Below are positions 7,649 through 13,356 of a DNA stretch of 13,356 nt, piece after piece (within the stretch, counting starts at the first letter, position 1; each line of letters starts with the position of its first letter). The stretch lies in the NCBI GenBank assembly GCA_034189325.1, contig JAXHUM010000047.1:1-13356 (forward strand), given 5' to 3'. The stretch is from JAXHUM01 sp034189325. Its GTDB lineage: Bacteria; Desulfobacterota; DSM-4660; Desulfatiglandales; Desulfatiglandaceae. The notes under the pieces are model-generated. The model ran no database searches, had not been told where the DNA came from, and worked only from the letters and a program-made list of their open reading frames with translations. A program made the translations under genes and the position numbers.

Positions 7649-7687
7649 CTGAAGTGCCGGGAAAGCAATCTTCCCCAGGCGCTTCAG
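7649..7687 (-). terminator. Hairpin immediately downstream of pilY1
   Basis: CTGAAGTGCC (7649-7658) pairs with GGCGCTTCAG (7678-7687) with one G-T position, and the stem continues as GGGAA (7659-7663) with TTCCC (7671-7675) across a 2-nt bulge. The 7-nt loop is AGCAATC. It begins 14 bp past the pilY1 stop on the minus strand. No U-tract follows (TCGTGCC), so it is either a Rho-type or processed 3' end, a 3' stabilising structure, or a weak terminator helped by the second hairpin at 7518-7557. Confidence 0.5.
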
Positions 7688-7701
7688 GGTGCTTCAGGTG
7701 A

Positions 7702-10700
7702 TCAGTTCCCCTCACGCCAGTAGAGGAGAATGCCGCTTTCCGAGGGAACCGGGAACGTCAGAACATTGGGCCCATCTCCGATGGTTATGTAAGGAACTGA
7801 TATAACCGGTGAGGTGGCTATGCTCTTTCCAAGAAAGTGTTTTAAATTGTAATCGTCTGTGGGAGTACCCTCTGGTGTAAAAGGAACTCCAGGCGTTCCT
7901 CCAGGTTCCGTACAGGTGCTGGTGAGAATTCCATAAAGATAACTGAGGCCCATATCACAACCGCCCTGGGGCTGATAAGCAGTGAAATAGACTGTGCCAT
8001 AATAATAAGCCGGATCAGAAAGTACCTCCTCGCCAAAGGTCAGAGTCTGTTTCCAATTCAACCGGAACAGCCCATCCGCCTGCTCCGGGGAGCCATCAGG
8101 ATAGTCATCTTCATCCTCGGCTGCATACCATGGACGATCTTCGATCTCGTAGAAGTAGTTCTGCGTGACCGTCGTGGGTTCGCTTTCGTTTCCGGTTCCG
8201 AACAGGATAAAACGTTTATGGCAAGACTTGAAATCCGCCACAGCGGGCCTGTGGTATATGGGTCTGCGCTCCCCGGCCGGGGGACGATACATGACCTCAA
8301 CCTGCGGATCCCATTGGTTTTGCGTATTCAATCCGGTCAGTTTGTAAAGGGTGCCGTCAGTGCCCCCAAAATAGGCGACTTCGATGTTGCCTTTGAGATC
8401 TGAGTTCACTGTGCCCCCTGTGCTAGAGTCTATGGGCTGACCAGCCTGGTTAGTCAAATATCTCATTACCCTTATCTCGGAAGGAACATTGTTGGTGGAA
8501 CTCCCAACGGTAATCTTTTTCAGGATAGTCCCGTCCGCGGCCTTAATGATATAGAGCCTGTTCCCCTTGTTTTCCGTATCAGAGAGACCACCGCCCGCGA
8601 AAATGACAAAGGTATTGCTGTTGTTGATCTTGATGCGGCCAAACGAGGGTGTGGACCAGGTATCTCCCATATTGTCGTCCGTCATCTCCCACATGGGCAG
8701 CGGATTTACCGGATCGGTCACATCCAGGGCATAGTAGTGACTACCTCCCTCCCTGAGGCCACTGACGACCATGGCCTTCCAGCCTGTGCCGTCACATCCG
8801 TCGGATGTGTCGACTTCCGCGCCACGGATGGTGAGGTCTACTGTAAACCTGTGCCCATCCTTAAACTCATGGAGTTTTCCAAGGACACAATTCGGGATAT
8901 AGGCCCATGCCTCTTGGCCGTTGCTACCATGGATAGCGTGGAGCATACCGTCATTTGCGCCTATGTAAATCATTGTGGGTCTTGTTGCCTGGGTCGCCTT
9001 GTAAGCGTCATACCCGGCCCAGTAAGACACGAAGAACTTTGGCTCTGTCACGATCACGGGCATGGAATGGTAGATATCTCCCAAGGGCCAGGCAGGATCT
9101 CGACTGCCTAAGTAGTTGCTGTTGTCATAGGCGGGATTGAGCGTGTAGTTGATAACGGTCTCGGCGTCCGCGTCTTCATCAGCAATGCCGTTTTGGTCAA
9201 TATCTTCGCTATCGGGATTCACCAGTGGTTTTAAGGCGTCGACATTGGCTGTTGAAAACCCTATCCTGGTCATGGTACCAGTATCCGATACTGTATACAC
9301 TGTTCCTCTTCCATGGGTCTTCATCTCACAGCCGGCGTCGGCGTCGTTTCCAGTCTCTGCGTCACAGTCCCCTGTCCATCCGGCAACCGGACCTCCTAAA
9401 CTCCCGTCAGAATTCAGTTCATAGGCGTTCAAATGTCCTCGCCACACTGGATAATCGAAATAGGCATAGTAGAGCCTCATATCGTCTCCCTCTTGAAAAT
9501 ACCGTGACGCCACCGGGGAAGATCGGCTGTAAGAGTCTCCAATGATCTCGGATGTGATCTCATTGGCGAGGATGTCGACCAGTTCCTCCACGTTGGTGGC
9601 GAAATAGGCATGGTCCGTGCCACCTGCCGCGGCAATAGCATTGAGATTCGCCTTGCTTGCCTCATCTAATCCGAAGCCGATGACAAATGTCTTCACCACC
9701 GATCCGGGATTCCCAGAGATCAACTGGCTGTTCAAAGCTGTAGCCGCTGCAGCAGGGTCGCCGTCGCAGGTCTCGAGACCGTCTGTGAGGAGAATCACGT
9801 AGTTTTTCCGACAATCTCCTATGGTAAACTGATCTTGCTGAAAATAGCTTTCATAGTATGTCTTGGCATTTAAGAGTGAGGCTGCAAGGGGGGTTCCCTT
9901 ACCTGTTTGAGCTGTGTAATAATTCGGGGCAATGGAACTGGTATAGGGCATCATGGTAACATCATAATTCTCGTATCCATGCCGTGGGTACTGGAGTCTT
10001 GCGAGGCTCACATAGTTCTTTATCTTGGTTATATTCGCACCGCTGACGTCATCTCCCTTGTACTGGTCTCCGTCATCATATGCAGGAAGACCTACAAACA
10101 CGACCTGGTCATCCCCGACACTGTTTGCCATTTCGTCCCCGGCGGTTCCTGGAAACTCACCCTGTCCGGCTATACCGTCACCCCAGTTGGAGCTGTAGCT
10201 GTGGGCATATCGATACACCCATGATTGATCGGTTTTTCGGTAACTCCATGCGTGGGGATGATCGGCGTCTCCCGTCACGCCAGGATACCTGAAATGGGTA
10301 AGATCGAAGGTGTTCGGAATAATATCGCCCAAATCGCCGTTGGCATTGATCGGGACGCTGTATTTGGCGTTCGCCTCAGTGACGAGGGTCCAGTCTCCGT
10401 CTCCCTCTACAGGCTCAGGATCGGGATTGTCGCAGAGCCAATCGTCTCCAGGAATGCCGTAGCAGTGTCCTTTGTAAGGCGTTACTTGAAGTGTAACAGG
10501 ATCGATGTATCTGGGTGTAGCAGGATCCGCCACACTCCAGTCTCCATAGGTGTCCCTGTAGGTATACAACTGATACCAGTCTCCTGTGGTGGTTGTGGTC
10601 TCAGGCACGTAAATGCATTCAGGGTCTTGATTAGCATAACAGGGATCCCCCACATCCACCACGGTCCAGTTCGGCTCCAGGTTAGGGAGGTCTCCTACAC

Positions 10701-12156
10701 CAAGGGGGCCTTCAACGCACGATGCAACATCGGTGTTTCGCCAACTGTACTCAACATAATCTCCATTGAAGTTAAAACGGTATCGATTGGGCAAGGAATC
10801 CGTCGGTGAATGGACAACGCTCGTCACAGTGTAGGTAATTGTCTGCTCATCACATTGACCTTCACGGTACAGGCGGTCAAATTGATAGCCTACCGAAACC
10901 CCTGTATGTTGTCCGCCCCAGTCATCGTCAAACTGACTGTTCGATGTGGGATGGTATTCGTAGGTGGAATGGTTATTAGTTCTCTTGTAGTATCCCCTGA
11001 TATAGTAGCGTTCAGGATCGGTTGTTGTGGCTCCAGCCCTTTTTCGGTAATACTTGGCATAGACCCTCGGGACCCTCGCGGACATATAGGTGGCAAAGCC
11101 CATATTCACCAGGTATTTCTTTTGCAAGCAATTCCCCTCTCCATCCTCTTCATCGCAGACCCATATCTGGTCACTGTCAAGAAAGGTGGTGAGGGCCTCT
11201 TTTGCCTGGTAAAGCTTGCTGTCGGGATGGTTTCCACCGGAGGCCTGTCTGTCGTCGCCAGCGGAGCCCAATATGACATAACGTGTTGAATAATCACAAG
11301 GCTCCGGAAAGGGCTGGTCTACGGTCCAGTATCCGTAAGAGGAGCTTCTTCCTGTAATGATCCGCCTTTCTCCCTCATTGGTTCCCGCCGTAATCTCCAT
11401 TATCTTGTACCGGAAGCTGTATTCAAATTCAGACCATGAGTCGACCATGGACCAATCAAAAAAACAGTCATGGACACGATTTAAATTGCTCGCATCAACA
11501 TAGGTGGCTTCGCCAGGTGTGCTGCTCATGATCTCATAGTGATAGGGTTCCGGCCCTGTGTAGTCGATGGTGCCGTAGACCCTCCAATATCCGGCAGTGT
11601 AGCAGTGATAGAGGTTTTTGATCTGTTCCGCTCCGTTTGCGTCTGTTATCTTGACCTTCCAGTATCGGTAACCATACGCACAGTCTCCCCAATCGGCTAC
11701 CAGGTTCCAATCAACATTGGAATCATAGATACGATCGCTTGAATCACCCGGTATGGATGTGATATCGCCGGCAGTCGTGGCGAGCCCGGGAAGATTCGGG
11801 GGCAACCTTCCCGGAAGGGGCATCTCCTGATCCTCACTAACATGCTTAGACTGGTCATAGACGACATTCCCGTTTGCGTCTTCATCGATGATCCCGTCAT
11901 CATTTTCGTCCATAACACCTTGTCGCCACCTCCACCCGGAAGGACGAAGTGTGTTGCCGTCATCTCTCAGCAAGGGCACGTCCTGCATGGAATCTGAATT
12001 ATCAAAAATAAACAGGATGTTCGGTGCCCCTGTTGCTCCTGCGAAGAATGGGACATCATCATCCAGTGCCCATGAGGGGGCCGTAATTCCCAAGAGCCCA
12101 ATTAAAAGAAATGCCCTCAGGATAATCGCCTGATACGTATGCCTCTCGGTTCTCAT
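7702..12156 (-). CDS. pilY1: PilY1-like type IV pilus tip adhesin with split VWA domain
   Basis: A 1484-residue secreted protein expected at the pilus tip, where PilY1/PilC proteins prime assembly, mediate adhesion and report surface contact. Residues 1-30 are a signal peptide ending PSWA. A von Willebrand A domain starts at PNILFIFDNSDSM (45-57), giving MIDAS residues D52, S54 and S56. Its threonine (GKGTPL, T755) and aspartate (ILLTDG, D792) lie about 700 residues later, so the domain is interrupted by insertions at about 140-310 and 372-684. The first insertion holds two copies of a roughly 63-residue module. Residues about 1025-1480 match the PilY1/PilC beta-propeller (GDIYHSMPVIV, MIYIGANDGMLHAI, VSGLREGGSHYYALDV). 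Aspartate loops at 83-93 and 985-997 look calcium-binding. The start is the ATG at 12156, because GGAGG lies 8 nt upstream and the signal peptide then begins properly. The ATG at 12186 would add 10 residues and has AAAAGG only 2 nt away. Cysteines are numerous, as expected for a periplasmic or surface protein. Confidence 0.92.
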   Translation of the reverse strand: MRTERHTYQAIILRAFLLIGLLGITAPSWALDDDVPFFAGATGAPNILFIFDNSDSMQDVPLLRDDGNTLRPSGWRWRQGVMDENDDGIIDEDANGNVVYDQSKHVSEDQEMPLPGRLPPNLPGLATTAGDITSIPGDSSDRIYDSNVDWNLVADWGDCAYGYRYWKVKITDANGAEQIKNLYHCYTAGYWRVYGTIDYTGPEPYHYEIMSSTPGEATYVDASNLNRVHDCFFDWSMVDSWSEFEYSFRYKIMEITAGTNEGERRIITGRSSSYGYWTVDQPFPEPCDYSTRYVILGSAGDDRQASGGNHPDSKLYQAKEALTTFLDSDQIWVCDEEDGEGNCLQKKYLVNMGFATYMSARVPRVYAKYYRKRAGATTTDPERYYIRGYYKRTNNHSTYEYHPTSNSQFDDDWGGQHTGVSVGYQFDRLYREGQCDEQTITYTVTSVVHSPTDSLPNRYRFNFNGDYVEYSWRNTDVASCVEGPLGVGDLPNLEPNWTVVDVGDPCYANQDPECIYVPETTTTTGDWYQLYTYRDTYGDWSVADPATPRYIDPVTLQVTPYKGHCYGIPGDDWLCDNPDPEPVEGDGDWTLVTEANAKYSVPINANGDLGDIIPNTFDLTHFRYPGVTGDADHPHAWSYRKTDQSWVYRYAHSYSSNWGDGIAGQGEFPGTAGDEMANSVGDDQVVFVGLPAYDDGDQYKGDDVSGANITKIKNYVSLARLQYPRHGYENYDVTMMPYTSSIAPNYYTAQTGKGTPLAASLLNAKTYYESYFQQDQFTIGDCRKNYVILLTDGLETCDGDPAAAATALNSQLISGNPGSVVKTFVIGFGLDEASKANLNAIAAAGGTDHAYFATNVEELVDILANEITSEIIGDSYSRSSPVASRYFQEGDDMRLYYAYFDYPVWRGHLNAYELNSDGSLGGPVAGWTGDCDAETGNDADAGCEMKTHGRGTVYTVSDTGTMTRIGFSTANVDALKPLVNPDSEDIDQNGIADEDADAETVINYTLNPAYDNSNYLGSRDPAWPLGDIYHSMPVIVTEPKFFVSYWAGYDAYKATQATRPTMIYIGANDGMLHAIHGSNGQEAWAYIPNCVLGKLHEFKDGHRFTVDLTIRGAEVDTSDGCDGTGWKAMVVSGLREGGSHYYALDVTDPVNPLPMWEMTDDNMGDTWSTPSFGRIKINNSNTFVIFAGGGLSDTENKGNRLYIIKAADGTILKKITVGSSTNNVPSEIRVMRYLTNQAGQPIDSSTGGTVNSDLKGNIEVAYFGGTDGTLYKLTGLNTQNQWDPQVEVMYRPPAGERRPIYHRPAVADFKSCHKRFILFGTGNESEPTTVTQNYFYEIEDRPWYAAEDEDDYPDGSPEQADGLFRLNWKQTLTFGEEVLSDPAYYYGTVYFTAYQPQGGCDMGLSYLYGILTSTCTEPGGTPGVPFTPEGTPTDDYNLKHFLGKSIATSPVISVPYITIGDGPNVLTFPVPSESGILLYWREGN
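11269..11715 (-). repeat. Two tandem module copies inside the first PilY1 insertion
   Basis: Residues about 148-210 and 233-296 of the PilY1 homologue align as divergent copies. Each begins VDWNLVADW or FDWSMVDSW, then has an aromatic stretch ending in RYWKVKIT or RYKIMEIT, a turn (DANGAEQIKN or GTNEGERRIITG), Y(W)WRV or YWTV, and a tail ending YHYEIM or TRYVIL. The period is about 85 residues (about 255 bp). The second copy's GTNEGERRIIT...YWTV pattern resembles beta-hairpin modules seen in other secreted proteins, but I cannot name a family. The DNA has diverged enough that this is an old duplication. Confidence 0.6.
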
Positions 12157-12164
12157 TGTCTTTG

Positions 12165-12169
12165 CCTCC
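12165..12169 (-). promoter_or_regulatory. Shine-Dalgarno site deciding the pilY1 start
   Basis: The minus strand reads GGAGG here, 8 nt before the ATG at 12154-12156. The next ATG upstream (12184-12186) has only AAAAGG at 2 nt. This favours the shorter protein, whose N-terminus (MRTERH, then a hydrophobic run) is a standard signal peptide. Confidence 0.75.
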
Positions 12170-12213
12170 GTTATTTGTGAAGCCATTACCTTTTATCTCT
12201 ACAGAATGGGTCT

Positions 12214-12672
12214 CTAAAAATCTGATACGTTGCCGCCGTCATCCTGTGCCCCGATACTGCTCGGATAACGAATACCAGCGATAACGCTCACGTTTCCACG
12301 GGTACCCTGCGAATCGGAACGGACCTCTATCCTATCGGGATCCGTGCCAAGGTGGGCCGTATAATAGACCCTCACATCCACGGCGCCGTCCCCATCGAGG
12401 TCTCTGGCTCCGGAGGGGATTTCCGTATTGGGACCGGGAGTGAGGCCGCTTATTGAAGGGGCCGTGGCCACGATGAAAGAGATCCCTGAATCTGCATTGT
12501 AAAAGGCCTCCTTATAATATTTTTCATTACCTGCGAGCTGGACCTCTGTTCTGGAGGTCTTTGTAACGGCGATGCCAATGATTGTCAGTACGACCATCAA
12601 AACCAGGGCCATAATGAGTGTGGAACCCCTTTCATTATTGAGCCTGAAACAAATCTGCCTGAATCGATCCAT
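12214..12672 (-). CDS. pilX: PilX-like minor pilin (PilX_N domain)
   Basis: A 152-residue minor pseudopilin. NERGSTLIMALVLMVVLTII (residues 13-32) is the PilX_N-type leader and transmembrane helix, followed by the conserved TSRTEVQLAGNEKYYKEAFYNADSGI (about 39-64). Prepilin peptidase would cut after Gly16. The mature fifth residue is Met rather than the usual Glu, a feature known for some PilX/GspK-type tip subunits. DLDGDGAVD (91-99) resembles a calcium-binding aspartate loop. PilX-type proteins form the pilus tip complex with PilV, PilW and PilY1. The ATG at 12672 was chosen because AAGGAG lies 11 nt upstream and the leader then has a normal short basic form. The longer frame to 12876 adds sequence antisense to nothing recognisable and overlaps the PilV frame. 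pilY1 starts 57 bp downstream and pilV ends 64 bp upstream. Confidence 0.85.
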   Translation of the reverse strand: MDRFRQICFRLNNERGSTLIMALVLMVVLTIIGIAVTKTSRTEVQLAGNEKYYKEAFYNADSGISFIVATAPSISGLTPGPNTEIPSGARDLDGDGAVDVRVYYTAHLGTDPDRIEVRSDSQGTRGNVSVIAGIRYPSSIGAQDDGGNVSDF

Positions 12673-12736
12673 TGTATCTGTAACTCCTTTCTCTTTCTCG
12701 ATCATCGGTGAGTGGGATAACAAGGCCCCCACATTT

Positions 12737-13231
12737 TTATTGGAACTTGATGTAATGGATATCGGCACGGTGCGTGCGACCCCTTTCGTACCATGCCACG
12801 ACGATACCGATATTGACGCTGCCGCTTGCACCTGGGGCCGCATTCCAATAGAGGTAATAGTTCTTCCCGTCCACATTGACGGTGCTCCTGAAATCCGGCT
12901 GATTTGCTCCCCCTGCAGGCAGCAAAGTGTCTCCCCCTGCGCCTACCTGACCTTGAGTGGGGAAATTAAGGCCCGCAGTCCCATCATCATTGGTATCAAC
13001 CAATTCGGGATCACCAATCGGGACTCGTATGAGGTCTTCCAGCTTGTCCTGGGCCACGGTCAAGGCCTCGGTCAGTTCTATGGCTGATTCATTGCCGATA
13101 ATCGCTGAAAGCTGCATGGAAGCGACCGCCAGTATCCCAACCGTCAAGATGGAGACCGCAATGATCACCTCCAGAAGGGTGGAGCCCCTCTCGTTTCTAC
13201 CTGTTTTTGGTGCTGTCTTCTTGGTTTCCAT
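12737..13231 (-). CDS. pilV: PilV-like type IV minor pilin
   Basis: A 164-residue class-III-leader pseudopilin. A short basic leader ends in NERG (13-16). Cleavage after Gly16 gives mature STLLEVIIAVSILTVGILAV, with the assembly Glu at mature position 5 (residue 21) and a single N-terminal hydrophobic helix. The globular part contains VDTNDDG (78-84), a possible metal-binding loop, and ends VNIGIVVAWYERGRTHRADI, the beta-sheet C-terminus typical of PilV/GspI. It would be inserted into the inner membrane, processed by PilD, and join the tip-priming complex. The start at 13231 has GAGGAAG at 13237-13243 (minus strand), 5 nt upstream. A frame extension to 13273 lacks this site. The gene is 47 bp after the pilW-like stop and precedes pilX in the same direction, so it belongs to one operon. 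Confidence 0.87.
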   Translation of the reverse strand: METKKTAPKTGRNERGSTLLEVIIAVSILTVGILAVASMQLSAIIGNESAIELTEALTVAQDKLEDLIRVPIGDPELVDTNDDGTAGLNFPTQGQVGAGGDTLLPAGGANQPDFRSTVNVDGKNYYLYWNAAPGASGSVNIGIVVAWYERGRTHRADIHYIKFQ

Positions 13232-13278
13232 TTTATCTTCCTCAAATAGTGTCATGGCAAACTGTACCATCAAAAGCC

Positions 13279-13356
13279 CTAAAACAGATTCCTCACCTTA
13301 ACCGACCCTGCCAGGGGTTTTCTCCTGAATCTGTCCGGGCCGCCTGCAGGATGATC
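13279..13356 (-). CDS. pilW: 3' end of a PilW-like minor pilin gene (runs off the window)
   Basis: Only the last 25 codons are present, ending at TAG 13279-13281. The residues DRFRRKPLAGSVKVRNLF match the usual PilW/GspJ ending, in which an FRR segment is followed by a strand finishing in V(K/R)xRN. Its position directly upstream of pilV in the same direction fits a tip-pilin operon. The other two minus-strand frames are also open to the window edge, so the frame choice rests on the C-terminal pattern and gene order alone. Confidence 0.55.
   Translation of the reverse strand, partial: DHPAGGPDRFRRKPLAGSVKVRNLF

Noticed and set aside
7406..7668. Minus-strand open frames of about 76-80 codons in the pilY1-pilB gap
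   Set aside because: They run through the hairpins and the promoter, have repeat-like composition and no ribosome-binding site; the structures explain the region better.
7603..7687. CRISPR-like or attachment-site repeat
   Set aside because: Only two 9-10 bp units with a 1-bp gap; no spacers, no integrase and no tRNA nearby.
10225..11289. Two long adjacent + strand open frames (194 and 159 codons) inside pilY1
   Set aside because: They are antisense to a well-supported 1484-residue gene, show no recognisable domains and follow from its codon pattern.
12673..12876. N-terminal extension of the PilX-like frame
   Set aside because: It overlaps the pilV 3' end and would place the pilin leader far inside the protein, which prepilin peptidase substrates do not allow.
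1..13356. Defence island, prophage or insertion sequence
   Set aside because: All sizeable genes are housekeeping, repair or pilus genes; no transposase, integrase, nuclease-toxin or phage structural gene could be recognised on either strand.

Overview
The window is moderate-GC bacterial chromosome and most resembles a Deltaproteobacterium (Desulfobacterota in current naming). The evidence for this is a PilW-PilV-PilX-PilY1 minor-pilin cluster written in the local Myxococcota/Desulfobacterota style, a GspE/PilB ATPase with a tetracysteine zinc site, and ligA followed by an acylphosphatase and a small lipoprotein. This placement is inference from gene content; no marker gene fixes the taxon.

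Left part, + strand (1-3816): an AT-rich stretch (1 to about 80) abuts the C-terminal half of a nucleoside phosphorylase that has lost its N-terminal half. A complete NAD+-dependent DNA ligase (ligA, GTG start at 518), an acylphosphatase and a lipoprotein with a FlgT_C-like C-terminal domain follow. The close spacing (20, 75 and 35 bp) suggests one transcription unit.

Middle, - strand (3806-7324): recN lies directly downstream (6 bp) of a type IV pilus/type II secretion assembly ATPase. recN converges on the lipoprotein gene and the two 3' ends overlap by 11 bp. A near-consensus sigma70 promoter with an extended -10 (7454-7482) sits about 125 bp upstream of the ATPase gene.

The 377-bp gap (7325-7701) is structured. 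It holds a strong hairpin just after the pilY1 stop, a small 10-bp tandem repeat, a second GC-rich 13-bp-stem hairpin, and then the promoter. This looks like an operon boundary: the pilus-tip operon ends and the ATPase-recN operon begins.

Right part, - strand (7702-13356): in transcription order, the 3' end of a PilW-like gene, a PilV-like pseudopilin, a PilX-like pseudopilin and a very large PilY1-like pilus-tip adhesin (1484 aa). These minor pilins are expected to form a priming complex at the pilus tip that carries PilY1, and the ATPase next door would power pilin assembly. The PilY1 homologue is the most unusual gene here. Its von Willebrand A (MIDAS) fold appears to be broken by two large insertions, the first of which carries a tandem duplicated module. 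EF-hand-like aspartate loops occur in PilY1 and also in the PilX and PilV neighbours.

I found no CRISPR array, tRNA, rRNA, insertion sequence or defence system. The content is largely ordinary housekeeping and pilus genes; novelty is concentrated in the PilY1 architecture and the intergenic structures.
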